Shown here in pieces: positions 42,355 to 52,956 of a stretch of DNA of 64,000 nucleotides. The translations under genes and the position numbers were made by a program. This DNA is from Candidatus Nanosynbacter sp. HMT-352 (GTDB taxonomy: Bacteria; Patescibacteriota; Saccharimonadia; Saccharimonadales; Saccharimonadaceae): contig NZ_CP089520.1 of the NCBI RefSeq assembly GCF_021222645.1, forward strand, positions 558,001 through 622,000, given 5' to 3'. Each line of letters begins with the position of its first letter. The first letter of the stretch is position 1. Below the pieces are notes generated by a model. That model was not told the origin of the DNA, made no database searches, and was given only the letters and a program-made list of their open reading frames with translations.

Positions 42355-43759
42355 TTTTTACTTCAAAATTGCTCTGGTCATTCTTGATATCTTAGCTTTA
42401 TTAAGTGCATTTACTATTGCCTATATTTTGCGAATTTCCCTGGATCCTAGACCATTCCATACCAGCATCAATGCCATGGATTTTATCACCTCCATTTTTA
42501 TGACGCTGCCGTTATGGATCGTGATGTTCTATTTCTTTGGCTTATACGACCGAGAGGTTTACACACACCCATTGCGAAACTTCGGACGAATACTTTTAGC
42601 GTCAATAACTGGAATTATGATTATGATTTCCGTGACGTTCTTTACTAATACTCCATTATTCCCAGCCAAGCTTGTCGCGGTTTACGCCACCGGAATTGGC
42701 TTCATCTTACTAATGATTTTCCGCAGCGCCGCCAATATTGTTCGCCTGAAGCTCTTAAAACGCGGTTTGGGCGCGCGCCGTGTTATATTAATTGGCAATT
42801 GTGACTTAACTCACGTTCTGGCTGATTTTATAGAAACCAATCCGTTAACCGGCTTTAAGATTAGCGGAATTATTGCGCAAACCCAATTCATTCCTATTGA
42901 ATTAAAAAAGCTTCGACGCTCGTCATTAGAATCGGCGCTCACCAGAGATAAAATTGACGTCATCATCCAAACTGACTCAAAAAACGTTAGCGAACATTAT
43001 CAAATTGCCCAGAAACATTATCTGGATTTCTATCAAGCGCCGGAATTTGACGGAATTATGACCACCAAGCACACCATCGACATCATTGATTCTGTGCCGC
43101 TAATTCACACTCATCCAACGCCGCTAATGGGCTACGGGCGAATTGTTAAGCGAATTATGGATATTATAGGTGGGACAATTGGGATTATTATCGCCTCGCC
43201 AATTATGCTTTTAGTGGCAATTGCTGTAAAAATCAGCGACCCAGCTGGACCAATTTTAATGCATGGTAAACAACAGAAACGTCTCACTCGTTATAATCGA
43301 CCTTTTAAGGTCTATAAATTTCGCTCACATTACGCAAAGTTTGATGGCAAGACCGACGAGGAGGTTTTCCAAATGGTAGGTAAGCCTGAGCTAATTGAAG
43401 AATATCGTAAAAACGGCGACAAGCTAGATCATGATTTTCGAGTGACGCCAGTCGGTCGATTTATTCGCCGCTTTAGCCTTGATGAATTGCCGCAATTATT
43501 CAACGTCGTTAAGGGAGACATCAGCCTAGTTGGACCTCGAGCACTGGTACCACACGAATTAAGCGCCTACGACAAAAAACACGTTTTGCTGGCAGTCAAA
43601 TCAGGACTCACTGGACTTGCAGTAGTATCTGGCAGGCGCAGTATCAGCTTTGAAGAGCGTCGACGAATTGACTTATATTATGTTCAAAACTGGAGTCTCT
43701 GGCTGGATATTACAATTTTATTAAAAACCTGCTTGGTTATTTTCCAGAAAGATAATTAA
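42338..43759 (+). CDS. Polyprenyl-phosphate sugar-1-phosphate transferase (WbaP/WcaJ-like)
   Basis: This 473-residue initiating transferase has four N-terminal membrane helices (to about residue 125), a Rossmann-like middle domain (ARRVILIGNCDL) and a C-terminal catalytic bacterial sugar-transferase domain: KRIMDIIGGTIGIIIASPIM, then KVYKFRSHY, RFIRRFSLDELPQLFNVVKGDISLVGPRAL and SGLTGLAVVSGR. It moves a sugar phosphate from a nucleotide sugar to undecaprenyl phosphate, starting glycan assembly. It overlaps the ligase-like gene upstream and touches the GT4 gene downstream. Confidence 0.93.
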   Translation: MRKKSDFYFKIALVILDILALLSAFTIAYILRISLDPRPFHTSINAMDFITSIFMTLPLWIVMFYFFGLYDREVYTHPLRNFGRILLASITGIMIMISVTFFTNTPLFPAKLVAVYATGIGFILLMIFRSAANIVRLKLLKRGLGARRVILIGNCDLTHVLADFIETNPLTGFKISGIIAQTQFIPIELKKLRRSSLESALTRDKIDVIIQTDSKNVSEHYQIAQKHYLDFYQAPEFDGIMTTKHTIDIIDSVPLIHTHPTPLMGYGRIVKRIMDIIGGTIGIIIASPIMLLVAIAVKISDPAGPILMHGKQQKRLTRYNRPFKVYKFRSHYAKFDGKTDEEVFQMVGKPELIEEYRKNGDKLDHDFRVTPVGRFIRRFSLDELPQLFNVVKGDISLVGPRALVPHELSAYDKKHVLLAVKSGLTGLAVVSGRRSISFEERRRIDLYYVQNWSLWLDITILLKTCLVIFQKDN

Positions 43760-44901
43760 TGAGTAAGCCAAAAATTGCCATAGTTCATGACTGGATTTAC
43801 GGTGGCGGCGCCGAAAAAGTCGTTTTGGAAATTCATAAATTATATCCAGAAGCGCCAATTTACACTTCTTTTTGTAGCGATGAGTGGCGAGAAAGATTAG
43901 ACAACAAAGTCGTTACTGGTTATCTACAGCGATGGCCGTTTTCAAAAATTCGACGATTATTGCCACTTCTTAGACAATGGTGGTTCGCTAAACTCGACCT
44001 TAGTGAATTCGACATTATCATTTCTAGCTCGGGGAATGGCGAGGCAAAATTTGTCCGCAAATCTAGACCAGATCAGCTTCATATTTGCTACTGCCACACG
44101 CCAACGCATTTTTATTGGCGGCACTACGACGAATATATCAAACGACCAAGCTTCCGTCCGCAATGGCTGGCACGCCTAGGCTTAAAAACCCTAGTACGAC
44201 CACTGAAAAAACGAGATTTTAACGCCGCCCAGCAAGTTGATGTTTTTATTGCCAACTCTACGGGAATTCAGGCTGATATTGAAGAGTTTTACCAACGAAA
44301 AAGTATGGTTATTTTTCCGCCAATTGACGTGTCGAACTTTTCGCCACTTGCTAAAAATCGCAAGCAAACATCCATCCCAAAAAAACCTCGCTGTCTGATT
44401 TGGGGGCGAATTGTGCCAATGAAACGGCTTGATATTGCTATTAAAGCTTGTAAGAAACTTGGTTGGCAATTAGATATTATCGGAAAAGGTCCAGACGTTG
44501 ATAATCTAAAAAATATCGCCGATAAACATACTAATTTCTTAGGATTTGTCGATAATGCTACGCGAGAAAAATATATTAAAAAAGCAGATTTGTTTATTTT
44601 TTGTTCACACGAAGATTTCGGGATTGCACCAGTTGAAGCGTTGGCATCTGGCATTCCAGTGGTTGCGTATGAAGCTGGTGGCGCACTTGATTATATAAAA
44701 CCTGAAAAAAACGGTTGGTTTTTCTCTGAACAAACAGATTCTTCGCTAATAGAAGTTTTAGAGAAACTGCCAGGAAAAAAAGTTTCACCAACAAAGATTT
44801 CAGCCACAGCTAACGAATTTTCAGCCGCAATTTTCCATAAAGCAATGAAAAAAATAGTTGATAAATCATGGAAGGAGTATTATCGTGAAAATCGTAATTG
44901 A
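43759..44901 (+). CDS. Glycosyltransferase family 4
   Basis: This 380-residue GT-B enzyme has an N-terminal acceptor domain (KIAIVHDWIYGGGAEKVVLEI) and a C-terminal nucleotide-sugar domain with RCLIWGRIVPMKRLDIAIKA, the FCSHEDFGIAPVEALASGIPVVAYEAGG motif (E-x7-E) and a typical tail. It adds a sugar to the growing lipid-linked glycan at the cytosolic membrane face. The start codon follows the previous stop at once (TAATGAG), and the 3' end overlaps the next GT4 gene by 17 nt. Confidence 0.92.
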   Translation: MSKPKIAIVHDWIYGGGAEKVVLEIHKLYPEAPIYTSFCSDEWRERLDNKVVTGYLQRWPFSKIRRLLPLLRQWWFAKLDLSEFDIIISSSGNGEAKFVRKSRPDQLHICYCHTPTHFYWRHYDEYIKRPSFRPQWLARLGLKTLVRPLKKRDFNAAQQVDVFIANSTGIQADIEEFYQRKSMVIFPPIDVSNFSPLAKNRKQTSIPKKPRCLIWGRIVPMKRLDIAIKACKKLGWQLDIIGKGPDVDNLKNIADKHTNFLGFVDNATREKYIKKADLFIFCSHEDFGIAPVEALASGIPVVAYEAGGALDYIKPEKNGWFFSEQTDSSLIEVLEKLPGKKVSPTKISATANEFSAAIFHKAMKKIVDKSWKEYYRENRN

Positions 44902-45982
44902 CGCCCGAACGTTAAGAACTAGCACTGGTCGGTACATCGAACGGCTGATTCATTATTTGCAGAAAATTGACAATAAAAACAACTATGTTATTTTACTCAA
45001 GCCAAAAGATTTCGACGATTGGCAGCCAAGCAATCCGCGCTTTAAAAAAGTCATTTGTCCCTACAAAGAATACACTTTTGCCGAGCAAATCGACTTTAAA
45101 AAACAACTTGAAAGTCTCCATCCAGACTTAGTTCATTTTGCGATGGTTCAGCAGCCTGTTTGGTATAATTCCAGCCCAGTCGTCACTACAATGCAAGATT
45201 TGACTACTGTCAGATTTAGGAATCCAGATAAAAATCCTGTCATTTTCTGGATTAAGCAGCAAATTTATAAATGGGTCAATAAAAAAGTCGCCAGAAAATC
45301 TTCGCATATTATTACGATTTCTAACTTCGTAAAAAATGATTTGATTAAATTCACCGGCGTAAACCCAGAGAAAATTACTGTAACTTTGGAGTCTGCGGAT
45401 GAGTTGCCAAAAGGTAATGAGCCTGTTGATGAGCTGATTGGTAAAAAATTCATTATGTATATCGGTAGACCAACACCACATAAAAACCTGCGCCGATTAA
45501 TCGACGCATTTGCTTTGTTGCAAAAAAAATATCCAGATTTAACACTGGCTTTGGCAGGTAAAAAAGACAGTAATTACGCTCGCCACGAGACATATGTAAA
45601 TGAGCACGGAATTAAAAATATTGTGTTTACCGGCTTTATATCAGACGAGCAATTACGCTGGATGTACGAAAATACAGCTGTCTATTGCTTCCCTTCGCTC
45701 AGTGAAGGATTTGGCTTGCCAGGATTAGAGGCAATGTTACACGGCGCGCCCGTAGCTTCGAGCACGGCTACTTGCTTACCAGAAACCCACGGTGATGCTG
45801 CTCACTATTTTGATCCTTTCAGTGTCGAGGATATAGCAAAATCAATTGACGACATCTTATCTGACGACAAATTACGCAATGAACTCGTTAAGAAAGGCAA
45901 GAAACATGTTAAGACATTTTCATGGCAGCGCATGGCCGAGCAAACTTTGGCTGTATATGAAAAATATGGCCGGAAAAGCTGA
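44885..45982 (+). CDS. Glycosyltransferase family 4
   Basis: This 365-residue GT-B enzyme starts at GTG 44885 (MKIVIDARTLRTSTG), set by AAGGAG 7 nt upstream; an in-frame ATG at 44858 lacks such a site. Family marks are IMYIGRPTPHKNLRRLIDAF and FPSLSEGFGLPGLEAMLHGAPVASS (E-x7-E). It resembles mannosyl- or rhamnosyltransferases of the WbaZ group, but sugar specificity is not assignable. It converges on the cytidylyltransferase-like gene; an inverted repeat (45972-45994) across both gene ends may terminate both. Confidence 0.9.
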   Translation: MKIVIDARTLRTSTGRYIERLIHYLQKIDNKNNYVILLKPKDFDDWQPSNPRFKKVICPYKEYTFAEQIDFKKQLESLHPDLVHFAMVQQPVWYNSSPVVTTMQDLTTVRFRNPDKNPVIFWIKQQIYKWVNKKVARKSSHIITISNFVKNDLIKFTGVNPEKITVTLESADELPKGNEPVDELIGKKFIMYIGRPTPHKNLRRLIDAFALLQKKYPDLTLALAGKKDSNYARHETYVNEHGIKNIVFTGFISDEQLRWMYENTAVYCFPSLSEGFGLPGLEAMLHGAPVASSTATCLPETHGDAAHYFDPFSVEDIAKSIDDILSDDKLRNELVKKGKKHVKTFSWQRMAEQTLAVYEKYGRKS

Positions 45983-45994
45983 TATTAGCTTTCC
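45972..45994. terminator. Possible shared terminator between convergent genes
   Basis: GGAAAAGCT and AGCTTTCC pair with one bulged A around a 6-nt loop. The repeat lies over the last codons of both convergent genes and has no clear T tract. Confidence 0.35.
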
Positions 45995-46422
45995 TGCCCA
46001 GTAGCTTGATTAATTCGAGTAGACGAGTCTGCTTTATTTGAGCCGCCAACTCCATAGACCATTTTGATGTTGTACTTTTCGCAAACATCACGCTCTGGAA
46101 CAACTTCCGGTGCTGATCTATCGCCACCATTTGCAAACACCAATTGACATCCCGGATATTGCCGAGCGATCATTTCTAAGGTTTCTGTAACCGGAGGATT
46201 CTCATCAATAGAAAGCATCACCTGATCCACGCCTTTTAATGCTCGCATTAAGCGGAGTCGATTTTCTTCATTAAGGATAATTTTTCCTTTTTTTAGCAAT
46301 TGCTGTTTGTCGTTATTCACCACTACAATCAAATAATCACCCATTTTTGCAGCTGCATCGATCATATCTAAATGCCCACCGTGTAATGGATTAAAATAGC
46401 CGCTAACAATTACAACTTTCAT
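45985..46422 (-). CDS. Cytidylyltransferase-like nucleotidyltransferase
   Basis: This 145-residue protein has the N-terminal HxGH nucleotide-binding motif (SGYFNPLHGGHLDMI) and the C-terminal SSTRI motif of the cytidylyltransferase superfamily (TagD, RfaE/HldE C-domain, PanC-like). It would couple CTP or ATP to a small phosphate such as glycerol-3-phosphate or a heptose phosphate. In this glycan region a CDP- or ADP-activated polymer precursor is plausible. GAGGAGG gives a strong ribosome binding site. It is transcribed opposite to its neighbours. Confidence 0.8.
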   Translation of the reverse strand: MKVVIVSGYFNPLHGGHLDMIDAAAKMGDYLIVVVNNDKQQLLKKGKIILNEENRLRLMRALKGVDQVMLSIDENPPVTETLEMIARQYPGCQLVFANGGDRSAPEVVPERDVCEKYNIKMVYGVGGSNKADSSTRINQATGQES

Positions 46423-46454
46423 AATATCCTCCTCTATAACTTCTCTATTATACC

Positions 46455-47483
<1,029 letters not shown>

Positions 47484-47485
47484 TT

Positions 47486-48052
47486 ATGTTTGACCCAACT
47501 AACTACAATGAACTTACAGTCACTGAATCGTCAATTCCAGGGTTATTTGTCATTAAATTACCCGTACATGGCGATAATCGCGGCTGGTTCAAAGAGAATT
47601 ATCAAAAAGAAAAAATGGAAGCCTTAGGTTTACCGTCGTTTAATATCGTACAAAACAATATCAGCTTCAATGACAAAACTGGCGCCACTCGTGGACTTCA
47701 TGCTGAGCCTTGGAATAAATTCATTTCAACAGCCAATGGGCGTGTTTTTGGAGCTTGGTGTGACCTTCGTAAAGGAGATAGCTTCGGCCGAGTTTTTACG
47801 CACGAGATTAATCCGGGTACAGCAATTTTCGTCCCTAAAGGCGTAGCTAACGGCTATCAAACACTTGATGATAATATAGCCTACACATATCTAGTTGATG
47901 CTCATTGGTTCCCAGATGCTAAGTATACTTTTGTTAATTTATTTGATCCAGAGCTAAAAATCAACTGGCCAATCAATAAGGATCAAGCAATTATTTCCGA
48001 AAAAGATGCCGCACATCCACTATTAAATAATGTAATTCCTATGGAGGTATAA
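47486..48052 (+). CDS. rmlC: dTDP-4-dehydrorhamnose 3,5-epimerase
   Basis: This 188-residue cupin-fold epimerase has DNRGWFKENYQ, the substrate-binding NNISFNDKTGATRGLHAEP (catalytic His in RGLH) and FVPKGVANGYQTLDDNIAYTYLVD. It converts dTDP-4-keto-6-deoxyglucose to the L-lyxo isomer. The length is normal. It lies 2 nt after rmlB. Confidence 0.94.
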   Translation: MFDPTNYNELTVTESSIPGLFVIKLPVHGDNRGWFKENYQKEKMEALGLPSFNIVQNNISFNDKTGATRGLHAEPWNKFISTANGRVFGAWCDLRKGDSFGRVFTHEINPGTAIFVPKGVANGYQTLDDNIAYTYLVDAHWFPDAKYTFVNLFDPELKINWPINKDQAIISEKDAAHPLLNNVIPMEV

Positions 48053-48056
48053 AATT

Positions 48057-48908
48057 ATGGACGATAATAAAATTTTCATTATTGGCGCTAACGGACAACT
48101 AGGATTAGCCCTACAAAGACAATACCCTAATGCCAAATCTGCTGACATTGACACTCTTGATATCACAGACTTAGAATCAGTTGAATCTTTTGACTGGTCC
48201 AACATTGATATCATACTTAACGCTGCCGCCTTCACTAATGTCGATGGAGCAGAAACCGAAGAGGGCCGCGTAGCGTCTTGGAAAGTTAATGCGTCTGCAG
48301 TGTCTAACCTTACTCGAGTATGCCGAAAATATGATATGACAATGGTTCACATTTCCAGTGATTATGTATTCGATGGAACCCAAAAACCCCACACAGAGGA
48401 CGAGCCACTTAGCCCGCTTAGTGTCTATGGTCAGAGTAAGGCTGCGGGAGATCTATTAGTTGAACAATTAGACCGCTTCTATCTACTTCGATCCACATGG
48501 GTAATTGGTGAAGGCAAAAATTTTGTCCGCACCATGCTAGGATTAGCGGAAAAAAATATCTCACCAACCGTTGTTAATGATCAAATAGGCCGTTTAACGT
48601 TTACCAGTGAGTTAGTGCGTATTATAGACCATCTATTATCAACTAAAGCTCCATTCGGAACTTATAACGCAACAAATGACGGACCACTCGCTTCTTGGGC
48701 GGATATTACTAGAAAAATATTTGAATTATCTAATCATAAAGACTTAATCGTTTCTAATACAACTACCGCAGAATATTTTGCCAACAAGCCAGGAGTTGCA
48801 CCACGGCCACTCAATAGCGATATGAGCCTAGATAAACTACACTCTACAGGATTTAAGAGCCGTAACTGGGAGGAAGACCTAAGGCAATACATCTCAAACA
48901 ACGCCTAA
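48057..48908 (+). CDS. rmlD: dTDP-4-dehydrorhamnose reductase
   Basis: This 283-residue NAD(P)-dependent reductase makes dTDP-L-rhamnose. It has the cofactor motif IIGANGQLGLALQ, the INxAAFTNVDGAE-like ILNAAAFTNVDGAE, ISSDYVFDG, YGQSKAAGD (YxxxK) and LLRSTWVIGEGKNFV. It lies 4 nt downstream of rmlC and is preceded by GGAGGT. It completes the pathway together with rmlA downstream. Confidence 0.95.
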   Translation: MDDNKIFIIGANGQLGLALQRQYPNAKSADIDTLDITDLESVESFDWSNIDIILNAAAFTNVDGAETEEGRVASWKVNASAVSNLTRVCRKYDMTMVHISSDYVFDGTQKPHTEDEPLSPLSVYGQSKAAGDLLVEQLDRFYLLRSTWVIGEGKNFVRTMLGLAEKNISPTVVNDQIGRLTFTSELVRIIDHLLSTKAPFGTYNATNDGPLASWADITRKIFELSNHKDLIVSNTTTAEYFANKPGVAPRPLNSDMSLDKLHSTGFKSRNWEEDLRQYISNNA

Positions 48909-48968
48909 AAAATACAACCTCCATTAGTCTCAAAACCGTTTAACCTTGATACTGTCGAATCATAGATA

Positions 48969-48991
48969 TATAATCATACAACACAAAGGAG
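48969..48991 (+). promoter_or_regulatory. -10 box and ribosome binding site of rmlA
   Basis: TATAAT (48969-48974) and AAAGGAG (48985-48991) define a short leader upstream of rmlA. Confidence 0.5.
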
Positions 48992-48997
48992 AATATG

Positions 48998-49843
48998 ATG
49001 AAGGGAATAATTTTAGCGGGTGGATCGGGTACGCGTCTATGGCCAATTACAAAAGCCATAAGTAAACAGTTGATGCCCATTTATGATAAACCGATGATTT
49101 ATTATCCGCTAACCACGTTAATGCAAGCAGGAATTCGTGATATTTTAATAATCACTACTCCAGACGATCAAAATGGCTTCAAGAAACTTCTTGGTGATGG
49201 CTCGCAGTGGGGTATAAATTTAGAATACGCTGTTCAACCTACACCAGACGGTCTAGCGCAAGCTTTTATTATTGGTGAAAACTTTATTGGCAATGATAAA
49301 GTGGCACTAATACTTGGCGACAACATATTTTACGGAGCCGCCCTTGATAATTCACTACAAGAGTGCACAGACCCTGACGGCGGCATTGTATTTGCATATA
49401 AAGTGCTTGATCCTGAACGCTATGGAGTGGTTGAATTTAACGAGAATAATCAAGCTGTTTCCATCGAGGAAAAACCAGTGCATCCAAAATCCAATTTTGC
49501 AGTGGTAGGTCTATATTTTTATGATAACGATGTAATAGATATTGCTAAAAATGTAAAGCCATCCGACCGAGGAGAACTGGAGATAACATCCGTAAACGCT
49601 GAATATCTACATCGCAAAAAACTCAAAGTGCAGACTTTAGACAACGGTGACGTATGGCTTGATACTGGCACGATAAATAGCTTAACCGATGCCGAAGATT
49701 TTGTACGTGTAATCCAAACAAGGACTGGACAAATAGTCGGATCACCCGAAGTGACCGCCTTTCAAAACGGTTGGATTTCCAAGGAGCAGTTAGAAATACT
49801 TGCCGAACCATTAAAAAAATCTGGATACGGCAAATATCTATAA
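48998..49843 (+). CDS. rmlA: Glucose-1-phosphate thymidylyltransferase
   Basis: This 281-residue enzyme makes dTDP-glucose from dTTP and glucose-1-phosphate, the first step of the pathway. It has [40 protein letters not shown] and [22 protein letters not shown] 48998 is preferred over ATG 48995, because AAAGGAG is 6 nt from the former and only 3 from the latter. A TATAAT at 48969-48974 gives it a separate promoter and ~20-nt leader, 86 nt after rmlD. Confidence 0.96.
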   Translation: MKGIILAGGSGTRLWPITKAISKQLMPIYDKPMIYYPLTTLMQAGIRDILIITTPDDQNGFKKLLGDGSQWGINLEYAVQPTPDGLAQAFIIGENFIGNDKVALILGDNIFYGAALDNSLQECTDPDGGIVFAYKVLDPERYGVVEFNENNQAVSIEEKPVHPKSNFAVVGLYFYDNDVIDIAKNVKPSDRGELEITSVNAEYLHRKKLKVQTLDNGDVWLDTGTINSLTDAEDFVRVIQTRTGQIVGSPEVTAFQNGWISKEQLEILAEPLKKSGYGKYL

Positions 49844-49956
49844 GCTCTTACACGTACTAGCTGCATCGTTCGTAGACAATCCGTCCACATTCACAACCAC
49901 AGCTCTGTCATACCCTAGGGTATTATATATAGTATTCTTAGTTAAATCATCCCTAG

Positions 49957-50424
49957 TTAGAATAAGCCATTTTTTATTTCCACATTTTTGTCGTTGTTCT
50001 TTGAGAAAATAAATAAATTAAAAACCAGAAAGTTCCAAATTGCAAATACTGCAGTAACTACAACTTTCGCCCATTGGATATCCAGTACGTTAGAGTTTAC
50101 TAAAGTGGCAATAATCGACGAGGTTGCTACTAGGTTAAATAAACTAAGTAATGTGTAAAGAGTAATTTGTATCTTTAAAGAGAATCTATCATATTGACTA
50201 TGATTAAAAACTTTCTTACGATTCACAGGAAAGTTAAAAACAAATCCTGACAAAAAGCCGATACCACTAGCCAAAAAAGCTGGCAAATGTATATTGTGGT
50301 ATAAAATATACGATATTGACGTGTCTATTAGTAGCGTAATACCGCCTACGACAAGAAATAAAAAGATTTTTAAAAATATACCATTTTTCATATTATCTTT
50401 ATTAAGAATATCATATTCGTTCAT
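49957..50424 (-). CDS. GtrA-family membrane protein
   Basis: This 155-residue protein has four hydrophobic segments in the GtrA layout, with LVVGGITLLIDTSISYILY and GFLSGFVFNFPVNRKKVF, the conserved region between helices 2 and 3. GtrA proteins are thought to flip or help export polyprenyl-linked sugars made by GtrB-type enzymes; a GtrB-like gene is divergent at 50457. An A6 run (49970-49975) sits four codons before the stop. In the -1 frame the reading frame continues 44 codons to 49838, so the true product may be longer. Confidence 0.85.
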   Translation of the reverse strand: MNEYDILNKDNMKNGIFLKIFLFLVVGGITLLIDTSISYILYHNIHLPAFLASGIGFLSGFVFNFPVNRKKVFNHSQYDRFSLKIQITLYTLLSLFNLVATSSIIATLVNSNVLDIQWAKVVVTAVFAIWNFLVFNLFIFSKNNDKNVEIKNGLF

Positions 50425-50443
50425 AATGCATATACGATTGTAG

Positions 50444-50449
50444 TATAAT
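50444..50449 (+). promoter_or_regulatory. -10 box, near-leaderless promoter of the GtrB-like gene
   Basis: TATAAT predicts +1 at 50456, 1 nt before the ATG at 50457. Confidence 0.55.
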
Positions 50450-50456
50450 TGATTAT

Positions 50457-51413
50457 ATGTACAGAAAACTAGAGACCGCAGTCGTTATACCTTGTTATAA
50501 CGAAGAGAAAATGATTACTCAAACAATAAAGAAAATACCAGAATACATAGATCATATTATAGCCGTTAATGATGCTAGCACTGATAACACTATTGGAGTC
50601 TTGAACAAACTAAAAAAACAATACAGTAAGCTTATTATTGTTGACAATAAGGTAAATCAAGGTGTTGGAGGAGCTCTTATCGCTGGGTATAATCATGCAA
50701 TAAAAAATACTAAAGCAACAGCTATCGGTATAGTCGCAGGAGATGATCAGTTTGATTCATCATATCTAAAGGCGATGTTAGATGACTTCATAGATCAATC
50801 AGCAGACTACGTAAAAGCAAGCAGGTTTTTCCATCGAGAAGCCTTCAAAACTATGCCAAAATATCGCCAATTTGGAAACATATTCATATCTCTACTCACC
50901 AAATTTTCTACTGGGTATTATTCTATTACAGACATCACTAACGGGTGCGGTTGGCTGCGTCGTGAAATAATCGAAAAAGTCGATTTTTCTATAGTAGAAA
51001 AACGTTATGATTACGAAACTAGTATGCTGACTGCTCTGTCAATAGCTAATGCTAAAGTCATTGACCATGCTGTACCAGCACATTATGGCGACGAAAAATC
51101 AACCATCAAACTAATCCCGACAGCCTGGAGAAATCTAAAGGCCGTATGGAAAGGATTCTGGCGCAGAATTTATTACAAATATGTATTATATGGTTTTCAT
51201 CCTGTAGCACTATTCCTATTCACGGGTATGTTTTTCTTAATAATATCGCTATTGTTGGCTATATTTTTGTTATATGTTAAGTTATTCGCCCACCAGTCAC
51301 CGACCGCAGGCAGCGTAATGTTAGCTGTACTACCGTTTATACTAGGAATACAGCTAACGTTGACAGCCCTTACAATCGACGTATCCAATGAAAATAATAA
51401 CTTTAAGAAATAG
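50457..51413 (+). CDS. Polyprenyl-phosphate glycosyltransferase, GT2 (GtrB/Dpm1-like)
   Basis: This 318-residue protein has an N-terminal GT-A domain (TAVVIPCYNEEKMITQTI, VNDASTDNT, GIVAGDDQFD) and two C-terminal membrane helices (about residues 243-266 and 283-305). This layout is typical of GtrB enzymes, which load a single sugar onto undecaprenyl phosphate. With the divergent GtrA-like gene, and perhaps the membrane protein at 56272, it could form a glycan-decorating system (inference). Confidence 0.88.
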   Translation: MYRKLETAVVIPCYNEEKMITQTIKKIPEYIDHIIAVNDASTDNTIGVLNKLKKQYSKLIIVDNKVNQGVGGALIAGYNHAIKNTKATAIGIVAGDDQFDSSYLKAMLDDFIDQSADYVKASRFFHREAFKTMPKYRQFGNIFISLLTKFSTGYYSITDITNGCGWLRREIIEKVDFSIVEKRYDYETSMLTALSIANAKVIDHAVPAHYGDEKSTIKLIPTAWRNLKAVWKGFWRRIYYKYVLYGFHPVALFLFTGMFFLIISLLLAIFLLYVKLFAHQSPTAGSVMLAVLPFILGIQLTLTALTIDVSNENNNFKK

Positions 51414-51422
51414 GTTACCAGA

Positions 51423-52079
51423 TTAAAAATTAATGTTAGCTATATCACCAATACCGGCAACTAAATAGTCTGGCTCCATTGATTTCAAGAACTTCTTGCT
51501 ACGAATTCCACTCAAAAGAGCAATACTGGTAGCGTTGAGCTGCTGAGCCGCAGCAACATCAGCTTCAGTATCTCCAACAATAATAGAGTCTTCGGGATTA
51601 TCTATTGTTTGCTTAATTATATCTGCCTTCTTTAATAATGTGCCTTCTTTTGTGTCACTATGCCCTGATAAAATTTCCTCAAAAAAGCACCCAATTCCCA
51701 ACTTTTCAATCTGCTTATCTAGAGCGTCTGAGTTTCGCCTTAAACTAAGTAGATATAGCTTATTGTCATTCGAAGATAGCTTTTTTAGCGCAGACAAGCT
51801 ATCTACAAAAAGCTCATCTCTATACAATTCCTCCAACGATTCTATGCGATCAATAAATAATTCGAGATAATCATCCCTATTATTTACCTCAAGCCCACTT
51901 ATCAACAATAATTCATTCCAGGAAATATTATCACGTTTCAATTCCCAATATTTCTTCCGATCAAGAGGCGTGCCGCCCATTTTTTCGACACACTTCTTAT
52001 ATACTCTATAATGACGAGGAGCAATATCGACCAAAGTACCATCAAAATCTATAAATATATTTCTATTTACAATTTTCAT
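51423..52079 (-). CDS. HAD-superfamily hydrolase
   Basis: This 218-residue protein starts at ATG 52079 (MKIVNRNIFIDFDGTLVD), overlapping the epimerase gene by 17 nt; the frame extends to 52163 but wholly inside that gene. HAD motifs: IDFDGTLVD (nucleophile Asp), YLLSLRRNSD (motif II Ser), KADIIKQ (motif III Lys) and IIVGDTEADVAAA (motif IV). It is probably a sugar phosphatase or phosphoglycolate-type phosphatase. It closes the five-gene operon that begins at 56134. Confidence 0.85.
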   Translation of the reverse strand: MKIVNRNIFIDFDGTLVDIAPRHYRVYKKCVEKMGGTPLDRKKYWELKRDNISWNELLLISGLEVNNRDDYLELFIDRIESLEELYRDELFVDSLSALKKLSSNDNKLYLLSLRRNSDALDKQIEKLGIGCFFEEILSGHSDTKEGTLLKKADIIKQTIDNPEDSIIVGDTEADVAAAQQLNATSIALLSGIRSKKFLKSMEPDYLVAGIGDIANINF

Positions 52080-52956
52080 AGAGATCACCCATCTCATTAA
52101 TTTTATCCGGAAAGAACACTTTAGGATGATAATCAAGTAGACTCTCTGCCTTTGATATATCAATCACTATATTGCAACCACCGCTATCGGATATAATATT
52201 TATACAGCTACTCGATCGCATACTTTTAATAATTGACTCCGCTGTTTCTTTAATAGAGACTCCCCTACCCGTCCCAATATTGATCACTCCAGCACCCGCC
52301 GAATTAACTGCACATATAATACTACTAGCTACATCGTCAATATGCACATAGTCGCGAAGAACTAGTGGACCATTAATAGTCAGATTATCTCCAGACTTAG
52401 CCGCTCTAATGAAATTAGGAATAGCTCTAGCAATTGGGTCATATCCGCCATACATTATTGAAAATCGCAAAATGGTAAGCTCTTTGTTATTTTTTTGCGC
52501 AAATGATTGAACAATTACTTCGCTAGCTATCTTAGTGGAACTATAATATGAACTACCAGACACAACATTATCTTCCGTAATTGGGCCACTAATTTTTGTT
52601 TTATCATAAACTTCTACAGTGCTGCCGATAATAATCTTTTTTGCCTTTTTGCCGAAATATGTTAGAAGATTAATAGTCCCATCTATATTGCCTTCTTTAC
52701 ACTTCTCTAAACTGTCTTCGATAGTTTTTTTTGGTACAAAAGCCGCCAAATGGACTATAACGTCGAATTCTTTATCAGCCAATACATCAGCAGCTATCTT
52801 TGAGCTCTCCTTACTAGACAAGTCGCATTCAACCCACTTAACATCATCATAATCAATATTGGATCTGCCTAAACAAATTATCTCCCAGCTGGCAGGCGCC
52901 ATTTCCAAAAAACGCCTGCCAACAAAACCAGATGCGCCAGTAACGAGAATTTTCAC
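52063..52956 (-). CDS. NAD-dependent epimerase/dehydratase
   Basis: This 297-residue extended short-chain dehydrogenase has LVTGASGFVGRRF, VHLAAFVPK, GSTVEVYD and SYYSSTKIASE (YxxxK), plus RDYVHIDDVASSI. It would act on a nucleotide sugar. It follows the ATP-grasp gene directly, with no gap between stop and start. The exact sugar is not deducible. Confidence 0.88.
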   Translation of the reverse strand: MKILVTGASGFVGRRFLEMAPASWEIICLGRSNIDYDDVKWVECDLSSKESSKIAADVLADKEFDVIVHLAAFVPKKTIEDSLEKCKEGNIDGTINLLTYFGKKAKKIIIGSTVEVYDKTKISGPITEDNVVSGSSYYSSTKIASEVIVQSFAQKNNKELTILRFSIMYGGYDPIARAIPNFIRAAKSGDNLTINGPLVLRDYVHIDDVASSIICAVNSAGAGVINIGTGRGVSIKETAESIIKSMRSSSCINIISDSGGCNIVIDISKAESLLDYHPKVFFPDKINEMGDLYENCK

